A DNA stretch of 14,782 nt from DAOSVX01 sp964616495. Lineage in GTDB: Bacteria; Bacillota_I; Bacilli_A; RF39; UBA660. Position numbers and translations under genes: made by a program. The notes under the pieces are model-generated. The model was not told the DNA's origin. It saw only the letters and a list, made by a program, of their open reading frames with translations, and did no database searches. This document shows, piece by piece, positions 1-6,373 of this stretch (positions are counted from its first letter, which is position 1; every line of letters starts with the position of its first letter). The stretch is from assembly GCA_964616495.1 (NCBI GenBank), contig CAZTRF010000025.1:1-14782 (forward strand), given 5' to 3'.

Positions 1-2
1 GT

Positions 3-1352
3 GTGTTAAGAGTTACTAAGACTGATGGACAAGGTTATTACAAATTTGAGAATGTTGATTACGGAAATCATACAATAACCTTAAAACAGGGAAATAGTCT
101 TTTGGGATCAAAATCAATAGAAATAATTAATGATTTTAATTTGTTATTGCAAAATAATGTGCTCAGAACCGAAGGAGATTGGGGTGCACTTAATTTTAAT
201 GCTTCAAATGGAGATTTACTATTAACACTTCCTTCATATATTTCAATATATGCTAAAAAAATATATGATAATGATGATAAATTAGTATATAAATTATTAA
301 GCGATGAAGCTGTAATAAAAACTACTGCTGAGCCATCATATTCAAAAGTTTCTACTTTATTGAGAGAATCTAATTACGTTAATGAGCATGGATTATATAG
401 ATCTACAGATAATGACGGATATACTTACTATTATCGTGGAGCTGAAGGATGTACTTATACAGGAGGCTTGTTAAAAAATTATACTACTTATGAAACATGT
501 ATAGAAAATAATGGCCTTTGGAGTTACAATGACAGCGATTGGAAATATAATTGTTATGCGAATGGAACTAAAGATGCGTGTGAAACAAGTGGCGGAACGT
601 GGTATTCTTTAGATAATACTATATCATTTGCAGGTTTTGTTTGGAAAATAATTAGAATAAATGGTGATGGAAGTATTAGAATAATATTAGATAATACTAC
701 TAAAATGTCAAAAAAAGAAGGATCTTCGATAGAAGCTGGTGTAGACGTGGCTTATAATACGGGAGTAACTTTGGATGGTGCAAATCACATTCCATATACT
801 GGCGGAGATTTAGAAAGTGCATTAAATACTTTTTATGAAACTTACATTGATGACTATAGTAATTATTTAGCAGATAGCACTTTTTGTGTTGATACTACTT
901 TAGGATCCGCTTATACATTAGACCATGATTATTATTATCAGACGTATTATAAGTTAAGTGACACTTATCCTTATATAAAAGTAACTCATTCATGCTCATC
1001 AAATTGTTCTTATAAAGTAGATGGTACGGCCTCTCACCTTTTGACCTATCCAATTGGTGCAATAACTATTGATGAAGCTGTTTTTGCTGGAGCGAAAGAT
1101 GGTATTTATTCTTATAATCATTCTTATTACTTAAATTGCAAGAAAACCGATTCTTCTTGGTCACTAACTCCAGCGCTTTGGAATAATAGTGGAATTAAAA
1201 AAGCGTATATTATAGGTGGTGGTTCTGGGTTTGCTTATGAAAACTCTATATTAGGCAGTCATGGAGTTCGTCCGGTTTTAAATTTAAAGCCTGATGTTCT
1301 TATTTTAGGAGGAAACGGATCACCAAAATCTCCATATATAATAAGCGACTAG
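3..1352 (+). CDS. Partial surface/secreted protein, 3' part, with Cna-B-like segment and Cys/Trp motifs
   Basis: The reading frame is open to the left edge, so about 450 C-terminal residues are visible and the true start is missing; the GTG at base 3 is not a credible start. The first 45 residues (TDGQGYYKFENV, then GNHTITLKQG) look like the end of a Cna-B or carboxypeptidase-regulatory beta-sandwich repeat. A Tyr-rich segment (YTYYYRGAEG) follows, then two copies of a C-x4-G-x-W motif with Cys at residues 166 and 193, then FAGFVWKIIRINGDGSIRII. The C-terminus reads GVRPVLNLK..GGNGSPKSPYII. I recognise this combination from large extracellular proteins of uncultured gut Firmicutes, but I know of no assigned function. 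No LPXTG motif or C-terminal membrane helix is present, so any anchor or signal peptide must lie in the missing part. It is followed closely by a terminator. Confidence 0.75.
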   Translation: MLRVTKTDGQGYYKFENVDYGNHTITLKQGNSLLGSKSIEIINDFNLLLQNNVLRTEGDWGALNFNASNGDLLLTLPSYISIYAKKIYDNDDKLVYKLLSDEAVIKTTAEPSYSKVSTLLRESNYVNEHGLYRSTDNDGYTYYYRGAEGCTYTGGLLKNYTTYETCIENNGLWSYNDSDWKYNCYANGTKDACETSGGTWYSLDNTISFAGFVWKIIRINGDGSIRIILDNTTKMSKKEGSSIEAGVDVAYNTGVTLDGANHIPYTGGDLESALNTFYETYIDDYSNYLADSTFCVDTTLGSAYTLDHDYYYQTYYKLSDTYPYIKVTHSCSSNCSYKVDGTASHLLTYPIGAITIDEAVFAGAKDGIYSYNHSYYLNCKKTDSSWSLTPALWNNSGIKKAYIIGGGSGFAYENSILGSHGVRPVLNLKPDVLILGGNGSPKSPYIISD

Positions 1353-1357
1353 TATTG

Positions 1358-1397
1358 TAAACTTTACACGTTAATACGCCGTAAAGTTTATTTTTTT
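1358..1397 (+). terminator. Intrinsic terminator of the surface-protein gene
   Basis: Perfect 10-bp inverted repeat, TAAACTTTAC (1358-1367) and GTAAAGTTTA (1381-1390), with a 13-nt loop, followed by seven T (1391-1397). The stem starts 5 nt after the TAG stop. Confidence 0.85.
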
Positions 1398-1425
1398 GCT
1401 TGTAAATGAAATAATATGATAAAAT
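1396..1425 (+). promoter_or_regulatory. Sigma-A-type promoter with extended -10, upstream of the 1449 gene
   Basis: TTGCTT (1396-1401), an 18-nt spacer, then TAAAAT (1420-1425) preceded by TG at 1417-1418, an extended -10 (TGATAAAAT). It lies directly behind the previous terminator and in front of the AAGGAG ribosome site at 1434-1439. Confidence 0.6.
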
Positions 1426-1448
1426 AAATGGGTAAGGAGTAGTTTGTC

Positions 1449-1946
1449 ATGATATATATAGCCAATATATTTAGTGATCTTAATAAAATTATGGATGCAC
1501 TAATGTTATCAGATTATTTATTTTTTGGAGTAATTTTATTACTTATTATTTTGTTGGTTGTTTTATTGTTCTTATTTAAAAACTCTGATCGTAATTTAGA
1601 ATGGGAACTCCCTCACGAAGATAACACTTCTGGAGAAGGGGCCAATTTATTAGAAATAGCTCGTGAAATAGAAAAAAATGACGAACATATTAATATTGAT
1701 TTATCATCATATGAAAAGGCCGAGGAAGAGGCTTCAATAATTAGTTATGATGAATTGGTAGAAAAAAGTAATAAGAATCGGGTTAAATATATGGAAGAAG
1801 AAAATAAAGAAGATTTAATAGTTAGAAAAGTTGATATTGAAAATACGGTTAGGGATGTAGAAGTAAAACCTCCTTTGATTAGATCATATGAAAAAGAAGA
1901 GGCTTTGTTAGCGGCATTAAAACAATTACAAAAAAACTTATCTTAA
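1449..1946 (+). CDS. Small single-pass membrane protein, unknown function
   Basis: 165 residues; I do not recognise a family. A short N-terminus is followed by one strongly hydrophobic segment at about residues 23-43 (YLFFGVILLLIILLVVLLFLF). A long, charged, mostly acidic tail (residues 44-165) follows, rich in Glu and Lys and probably helical. The Lys/Arg just after the helix suggest that the tail faces the cytoplasm. There is no cleavable signal peptide motif. The start is the ATG at 1449, 9 nt after AAGGAG (1434-1439). It is the first gene behind its own promoter, and mtaB begins 28 nt downstream, so the two may share a transcript, although a hairpin lies between them. Possible roles as a cell-envelope scaffold or membrane adaptor are guesses from architecture only. 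Confidence 0.8.
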   Translation: MIYIANIFSDLNKIMDALMLSDYLFFGVILLLIILLVVLLFLFKNSDRNLEWELPHEDNTSGEGANLLEIAREIEKNDEHINIDLSSYEKAEEEASIISYDELVEKSNKNRVKYMEEENKEDLIVRKVDIENTVRDVEVKPPLIRSYEKEEALLAALKQLQKNLS

Positions 1947-1962
1947 TAGGTTTTTTTCTTTT
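1930..1962 (+). terminator. Terminator-like hairpin spanning the stop codon, before mtaB
   Basis: Seven A plus CTTAT (1930-1941) pair with ATAGG plus seven T (1946-1957) across a CTTA loop, giving a 12-bp stem with one G-U pair. CTTTTT follows. The TAA stop (1944-1946) falls at the loop. No clear promoter lies between this hairpin and mtaB, so it may act as a partial terminator (attenuator) within an operon. Confidence 0.55.
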
Positions 1963-1974
1963 TAAGGAGATTAT

Positions 1975-3222
1975 ATGAGAATAAAAATAGTTACTTTAGG
2001 ATGTAAAGTTAATAGTTATGAAAGTGAATTTATTACGGAATTATTTAAACAAAGAGGCCATGAAATAGTAGATGATAATGCTGAAGCTGTAGTTATTAAT
2101 ACTTGTAGTGTTACCAATCAAGCAGATGCCAAAAGTCGCAAAATTATTCGTAAGGAAAAAAGAGAAAATGAGAATGCTATTATAGTGGCCTGCGGCTGTA
2201 TGACAGAAAATCATCGAGATAATCTTGATTTAGATATTGATATTTTACTAGGCAACAAAGATAAAAGTAAGATAGTTGATTTGGTTGAAAACTTTGATAA
2301 ATCTTATCAAAGGTTTTATAATATGAGAAATGTTAGCTTTGAAGATATGACGATTGATTATTATCAAGATAAAACAAGGGCTTTTGTGAAAATAGAAGAT
2401 GGTTGTAATAACTTTTGCTCTTACTGTGTAATACCTTTTTTAAGAGGCATAGAGCGCAGTAAAGACACTGATAAAGTTATTGATGAGGTAAGAGCTTTAG
2501 TCTTTAATGGACATAAAGAAATAGTTTTTACAGGTATTCATACGGGAAATTATAGTTGTAATGGTAAAAGACTAGTTGACCTTATCAAAGAGGTAAGTAA
2601 GTTTGATGGTTTAAAAAGAATCAGAATATCTAGTATTGAAATAACTGAATTAGATGATGCTTTTTTAAAAGAATTAAAAAACAACTCTAAAATATGTAAT
2701 CATTTACATATTCCCCTTCAAAGTGGATCTGATAAAATTTTAAAACTTATGAATCGTAAGTATAATTTAAAGTACTTTAAAGAAAAAATAAAAGAGATTA
2801 GAAATATAAGACCGGATATTAATATAACTACGGATATTATAGTAGGGTTTCCTTCAGAAACTAATGAAGATTTTGCTAATACTTTAAAATTTAGTGAAGA
2901 AATAGAATTTGGTAAGATTCATGTTTTTCCATATTCAAAAAGAGATCGTACTAAGGCATCAGAAATGCCTAATCAGGTAGATGAGACTATTAAAAAAGAA
3001 AGAACTAGAAAATTAATCAAACTGTCTGATAGATTGGAGAATGAATATGCTAAAAAATTTAATAATAAAATATTAGATGTTTTAGTCGAACATAGCGATA
3101 ATATTAGTATGGGTCATACTTCTAATTATTTGGATGTTGCTATTAATAAAAAACTAAATAAGAATAATATCTATCAAGTAAAGGTAAATATTGATGGAAA
3201 AATAACTGGAGTTATTGTATAA
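1975..3222 (+). CDS. mtaB: tRNA N6-threonylcarbamoyladenosine(37) methylthiotransferase MtaB
   Basis: Radical-SAM enzyme that adds a methylthio group to t6A at position 37 of ANN-decoding tRNAs, giving ms2t6A. The N-terminal methylthiotransferase domain starts MRIKIVTLGCKVN and has the three cluster cysteines C10, C44 and C75. The radical-SAM motif is C144-x3-C148-x2-C151 (DGCNNFCSYCVIPFLRG). HIPLQSGSD and TDIIVGFPSET are typical family motifs downstream. A C-terminal TRAM-like RNA-binding region (about residues 355-415) ends the protein. The 415-residue length is close to the usual size. VTLGCKVN, rather than the MiaB form, and the overall length favour MtaB (B. subtilis YqeV type) over MiaB or RimO. 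The ATG at 1975 has AAGGAG (1964-1969) 5 nt upstream. The flanking genes are small membrane proteins with no obvious link to tRNA modification. Confidence 0.93.
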   Translation: MRIKIVTLGCKVNSYESEFITELFKQRGHEIVDDNAEAVVINTCSVTNQADAKSRKIIRKEKRENENAIIVACGCMTENHRDNLDLDIDILLGNKDKSKIVDLVENFDKSYQRFYNMRNVSFEDMTIDYYQDKTRAFVKIEDGCNNFCSYCVIPFLRGIERSKDTDKVIDEVRALVFNGHKEIVFTGIHTGNYSCNGKRLVDLIKEVSKFDGLKRIRISSIEITELDDAFLKELKNNSKICNHLHIPLQSGSDKILKLMNRKYNLKYFKEKIKEIRNIRPDINITTDIIVGFPSETNEDFANTLKFSEEIEFGKIHVFPYSKRDRTKASEMPNQVDETIKKERTRKLIKLSDRLENEYAKKFNNKILDVLVEHSDNISMGHTSNYLDVAINKKLNKNNIYQVKVNIDGKITGVIV

Positions 3223-3240
3223 TCAAGATGGTGATAATAA

Positions 3241-3741
3241 GTGGAAATTATTAAAGACTATTCAACTCGTGAAGCTATTCATAGAGAAAACGAGAAACAA
3301 TTAGAGGCTAGGTTAAGAATCAAAAATTTAAAAATTAGAGAAGAAAAGGCCAGACGTTTACAAAGAAGAAGAATATTAGTGAGGTTAAATGTAACTTTAT
3401 CATTAATTGGATCATTGGCAATAGCTTATGTAGCTTATAAAGATACTACTGAATATAAAAATAATGAAAAGTATGTTCAGGAAATAAGCAAAATAATGGA
3501 AACCAGTACTGAAAATGAACAAGTAGCCATTATATTAACGGCTATTGAAGAATTACAAAGTAATGATTTTGAAAAAGGCTTTAGAAAAGATGAAATTAAT
3601 GAATTAAAATCTTTATATTTTGAAATTGAAAGGGCCAACGGAAAAGAAAAATATGATTTAATTACTAAGGCATTAATACTATCTAGTAAAGCTGCCCATG
3701 TTAGAATAAACAACAATAGCGAAACTCCAAAATTAGGTTAA
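3241..3741 (+). CDS. Single-pass membrane protein with basic helical N-terminus, unknown function
   Basis: 166 residues starting at GTG; I do not recognise a family. Residues 1-45 are highly charged and probably a coiled-coil helix (REAIHRENEKQLEARLRIK, ending in RRLQRRR). One hydrophobic segment follows at about residues 48-66 (LNVTLSLIGSLAIAYVAY). A charged, helical C-terminal half of about 100 residues completes the protein. The strong positive charge before the helix predicts N-in, C-out topology. The GTG start is supported by GGTGAT (3230-3235) 5 nt upstream, which matches the anti-Shine-Dalgarno sequence. It begins 18 nt after mtaB and so is probably cotranscribed. It ends in a terminator that overlaps its own stop codon. 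Membrane adaptor or division-related roles are possible, but nothing in the sequence decides between them. Confidence 0.8.
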   Translation: MEIIKDYSTREAIHRENEKQLEARLRIKNLKIREEKARRLQRRRILVRLNVTLSLIGSLAIAYVAYKDTTEYKNNEKYVQEISKIMETSTENEQVAIILTAIEELQSNDFEKGFRKDEINELKSLYFEIERANGKEKYDLITKALILSSKAAHVRINNNSETPKLG

Positions 3742-3753
3742 ACCTAATTTTTT
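3730..3753 (+). terminator. Intrinsic terminator with the stop codon in its loop
   Basis: AAATTAGG (3730-3737) pairs with CCTAATTT (3743-3750) across loop TTAAA, which holds the TAA stop (3739-3741). TTT follows, giving a run of six T. Confidence 0.75.
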
Positions 3754-3755
3754 AA

Positions 3756-3784
3756 TTGCGAATGTTTGTTTGTAATGATATAAT
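3756..3784 (+). promoter_or_regulatory. Promoter of recD2 (TTGCGA / TATAAT, extended -10)
   Basis: TTGCGA (3756-3761), a 17-nt spacer, then TATAAT (3779-3784) with an upstream TGA (3776-3778). It sits between the preceding terminator and the recD2 ribosome site AAGGAG (3790-3795). The -10 lies only 17 nt from the start codon, so the 5' leader would be short. Confidence 0.75.
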
Positions 3785-3801
3785 CTTTTAAGGAGATTAA
3801 A

Positions 3802-5979
3802 ATGAATTACATCAAAGGAAATTATCGTAGCAGTATATTTGAAAGTGAGTCCGGATATAAAGTTGGACTTTTTAAAGTGAAAGAAACTAATGATGAGGAA
3901 TTAAAAGATTATTTAAATAAAACCATTACTTTTACTGGGTACTTTCCTGATCTTAATACAGAAGACAATTATATTTTATATGGGGAAATGATTAATCATG
4001 AAAGATATGGAATTCAATATGTAGTAAAAAGTTATGAAAAAGAAAAACCTACTGGTAAAGACGCTATTGTTTTATTTTTATCATCATCTTTAATAAAAGG
4101 CTGTGGAGAAAAAACGGCCGAAGCCATAGTAAATGTTTTAGGGGAAGATGCTATATCTTTAATAAAAGAAAATTATCAGAATCTTTTGGCAGTGCCACAT
4201 ATAACCGAAAAAAAAGCCATGGGGATATATAACTCTTTGATGAAATATTCGGAAAGTGATGAGATAATCATTAAGCTCAAAGAAGATGGATTTTCAATTA
4301 AAGAGGCTACGAATATTATTAACATTTATGGTAATAAGAGTTTAGAAGTTGTTAAAGAAAATATTTATTTATTAAAAGAAATAGTTTATTTTAATAAATT
4401 AGATAGTATTTTTTTAAAGTTTAATGAACCAAATGATATGGTAAGAATAAAGGCATGTATTATTGAAGTAATGAATAATTTATTGTTTCAAAATGGTGAT
4501 ACTTATCATTATTATGAGGAAATAATTCAAGGCTTAAGAAAACAATATAATTTAAATATTACTAAAGAAGAATATGATAATGCTTTAAAATATCTATATG
4601 AAGATGGCGAAATAGTTGTTGAAGAAAATAAGTATTATTTAACTGAATATTATGAAAAAGAAATTTATATTGCCAATTCTTTAAATCAAATAAATGATGA
4701 AGATTATAAGAAATTAGTTGGTTTAGATAATAAAATTAAATCAATTGAATCATTATTAAATATTAAATATAGTAAAGATCAAAAAGATGCTATTAAAGGA
4801 GCTTTAAACAATAATTTAACTATTTTAACAGGTGGTCCTGGTACAGGTAAAACAACTGTTGTTAAAGGGATTGTTAAATTATTTATTGAAATTAATAATT
4901 ATAATAGTTTTGAAATATTATCTAATGTTTGCTTACTTGCTCCAACAGGAAGGGCTAGCAAAAAACTAGCTGAAGTAACTGAGCTGCCAGCTATGACTAT
5001 TCATCGTTATTTAAAATGGAATAAAGAAGGAAATTATTTTCAGGTTAATGAGAATAATAAATTATATCCTAGAATTATTATAGTTGATGAAATAAGTATG
5101 ATTGATACCTTTGTAATGGATGCACTATTAAAGGGAGTTGATCATCATACTAAACTAATCTTAATAGGAGATGAAAATCAGCTTCCTAGTGTTGGTGGAG
5201 GTTTAATTTTAAATGATTTAATTAATTCTAAAATATTTAAGCATATTTCTTTAACTAAGATCTATAGACAGGCTTCAGAATCATATATTCCTTATTTATC
5301 AAAAGACATTAAAGATAAAAATATTACTGAATCATTATTTGAAAAAAAACTTGATTATAATTTTATTGAAACCCCTAATCAAAGAATTAGAAGTATGATA
5401 AAACAAATCTGTGAAAAAGGTTTAAGTCATGGTTATGATGAAAAAGAAATGATTGTTTTAGCCCCTATGTATAAAGGAGAAAATGGAATAGATAATTTAA
5501 ATATTATATTACAAGAAATATTTAATCCTCATGACAATAAAAAGAAAGAATTAGAAATAGCTGATATGGTTTTTAGAGAAAATGATAAAGTCATTGAATT
5601 AGTAAATGATCCTGATAACAATGTTTTTAACGGTGATATTGGTTATATTGATGAAATTAATATTCACTCTAAAACACCAATAACCGTTAGCTTTGATGGA
5701 ACTAGTGTTTGTTATACTAAAGAAGATTTAGGAAAGATCAAACATGCCTATGCAATATCAATTCATAAAAGTCAAGGAAGTGAATTTAACCAGGTAATTA
5801 TTCCTATGACCTCTTCTTATAATAAAATGCTTTATAACAAGCTTATATATACGGGAGTAAGTAGAGCTAAAAAAGGGTTGGTAATTATGGGCGAAAGAAA
5901 TGCCTTTGAAAGGGCCATTAATAACAATTATAGTTTAGAAAGAAAGACTACATTAAAAGAAAGATTAAATTACAAATAG
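3802..5979 (+). CDS. recD2: SF1B DNA helicase RecD2 (RecD-like, YrrC family)
   Basis: ATP-dependent 5'-3' DNA helicase acting in DNA repair and replication-fork maintenance, independent of RecBC. The 725 residues fit RecD2 (roughly 715-800). An N-terminal OB-like domain (about 1-78) is followed by helix-hairpin-helix repeats (about 90-200, with KGCGEKTAEAIV and VPHITEKKA) and a winged-helix-like stretch (about 215-285). The helicase core then has Walker A GGPGTGKTT (344-352, Lys350), LAPTGRASKKL, Walker B VDEISMID (Asp429, Glu430) and GDENQLPSVGGG. C-terminal motifs are IHKSQGSEF (654-662) and TGVSRAKK (from 684). The N-terminal extension separates it from RecD of RecBCD. The ATG has AAGGAG 6 nt upstream and its own promoter. 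In Bacillus, recD2 also lies upstream of yrrI and alaS, as here. No clear terminator follows it. Confidence 0.95.
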   Translation: MNYIKGNYRSSIFESESGYKVGLFKVKETNDEELKDYLNKTITFTGYFPDLNTEDNYILYGEMINHERYGIQYVVKSYEKEKPTGKDAIVLFLSSSLIKGCGEKTAEAIVNVLGEDAISLIKENYQNLLAVPHITEKKAMGIYNSLMKYSESDEIIIKLKEDGFSIKEATNIINIYGNKSLEVVKENIYLLKEIVYFNKLDSIFLKFNEPNDMVRIKACIIEVMNNLLFQNGDTYHYYEEIIQGLRKQYNLNITKEEYDNALKYLYEDGEIVVEENKYYLTEYYEKEIYIANSLNQINDEDYKKLVGLDNKIKSIESLLNIKYSKDQKDAIKGALNNNLTILTGGPGTGKTTVVKGIVKLFIEINNYNSFEILSNVCLLAPTGRASKKLAEVTELPAMTIHRYLKWNKEGNYFQVNENNKLYPRIIIVDEISMIDTFVMDALLKGVDHHTKLILIGDENQLPSVGGGLILNDLINSKIFKHISLTKIYRQASESYIPYLSKDIKDKNITESLFEKKLDYNFIETPNQRIRSMIKQICEKGLSHGYDEKEMIVLAPMYKGENGIDNLNIILQEIFNPHDNKKKELEIADMVFRENDKVIELVNDPDNNVFNGDIGYIDEINIHSKTPITVSFDGTSVCYTKEDLGKIKHAYAISIHKSQGSEFNQVIIPMTSSYNKMLYNKLIYTGVSRAKKGLVIMGERNAFERAINNNYSLERKTTLKERLNYK

Positions 5980-6020
5980 GGGTTAAAAATTTTTAGCTAG
6001 TTTATTTTTAAAAGAAATAA

Positions 6021-6058
6021 GAGAAGGAGTACATTAATAAATGTACTTTAAAAGATAG
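6021..6058 (+). promoter_or_regulatory. Leader-like hairpin with an AAGGAG site and a 5-codon mini-ORF
   Basis: In the 165-nt gap after recD2, AGTACATT (6028-6035) pairs with AATGTACT (6040-6047) across loop AATA. AAGGAG (6024-6029) touches the left arm, and an ATG (6041) in the right arm opens a five-codon frame, MYFKR, then TAG (6056-6058). The site-to-ATG spacing of 11 nt is long. It could be a leader element for the next small gene, or chance in AT-rich DNA. Confidence 0.25.
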
Positions 6059-6072
6059 GCCAAGTATAGTTA

Positions 6073-6102
6073 TTATCAGAAACACTAGATAATTAGTATA
6101 AA
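6073..6102 (+). promoter_or_regulatory. Possible weak promoter of the small membrane-peptide gene
   Basis: TTATCA (6073-6078), an 18-nt spacer, then TATAAA (6097-6102). Both boxes are imperfect and there is no TG extension. It is the best candidate upstream of the 6145 start, but in DNA this AT-rich it could arise by chance. Confidence 0.3.
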
Positions 6103-6144
6103 TAATATTTTTTGGAGCAAACTATAAATACATGGGAGGGATTT

Positions 6145-6297
6145 ATGAAGGCTTTAGGAAAAACAATGGTGGCTTTAGGAATGATGGGAGCAGGAGCTGG
6201 AATCACATATTTAATGACTAATAAAAAAGCTTTGAAAAAAGCCACAAATATTTTTAATGACTTATCTGATGATTTATCTAATAATAAAAGCAATTAA
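6145..6297 (+). CDS. 50-residue single-span membrane peptide (possibly YrzQ/DUF3918-like)
   Basis: The start is taken at ATG 6145 because GGGAGGG (6134-6140) sits just upstream with normal spacing. An in-frame TTG at 6112 would extend the frame but lacks a ribosome site. The 50-residue product begins MKALGKTMVALGMMGAGAG and continues ITYLMTNKKALKKATNIFND. A Gly/Met-rich hydrophobic helix spans about residues 7-24, followed by a Lys-rich then acidic tail. It has its own good terminator. I recall that Bacillus carries a small protein, YrzQ (DUF3918), with a similar VALGAGAAAY helix in the yrrI neighbourhood. The resemblance in length, helix style and position suggests the same kind of gene, but this is from memory and unproven. 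Function unknown. Confidence 0.65.
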   Translation: MKALGKTMVALGMMGAGAGITYLMTNKKALKKATNIFNDLSDDLSNNKSN

Positions 6298-6302
6298 CAT
6301 GG

Positions 6303-6325
6303 GCATTCTAAATGAATGCTTTTTT
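6303..6325 (+). terminator. Intrinsic terminator of the small membrane-peptide gene
   Basis: GCATTC (6303-6308) and GAATGC (6314-6319) with loop TAAAT, followed by six T (6320-6325). The stem starts 5 nt after the TAA stop. Confidence 0.8.
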
Positions 6326-6326
6326 A

Positions 6327-6356
6327 TTTACTTTAAACATATATATTTGGTATAAT
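6327..6356 (+). promoter_or_regulatory. Promoter of the AI-2E permease / kinase / alaS unit
   Basis: TTTACT (6327-6332), an 18-nt spacer, then a perfect TATAAT (6351-6356) with TGG directly upstream, an extended -10. The GAGGTGA ribosome site follows at 6362-6368. No other promoter is evident before alaS, so it probably drives all three genes. Confidence 0.7.
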
Positions 6357-6373
6357 TAATTGAGGTGAATGTG

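Noticed and set aside
3195..3223. TATAAT at 3218-3223 at the end of mtaB, with TGGAAA at 3195 as a possible -35
   Set aside because: Would leave about 11 nt of leader with the ribosome site at its very 5' end; TATAAT arises readily from GTA-TAA in this AT-rich DNA. The downstream gene is more simply cotranscribed with mtaB.
3477..3716. Open frame of 79 codons on the - strand
   Set aside because: Lies fully inside the 3241-3741 gene, has no ribosome site, and is low-complexity hydrophobic; an antisense shadow of a Lys/Glu-rich gene.
5977..6015. Possible terminator after recD2 around the palindrome TAAAAATTTTTA
   Set aside because: The stem is pure A/T with almost no loop, and the following T tract is not adjacent; not convincing.
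6093..6293. Open frame of 66 codons on the - strand opposite the small membrane-peptide gene
   Set aside because: The + strand frame has a strong ribosome site and its own terminator; the - strand frame has neither.
6365..6373. Earlier GTG starts for the AI-2E permease (6365, 6371)
   Set aside because: 6365 lies inside the GAGGTGA ribosome site; ATG 6374 has the right spacing.
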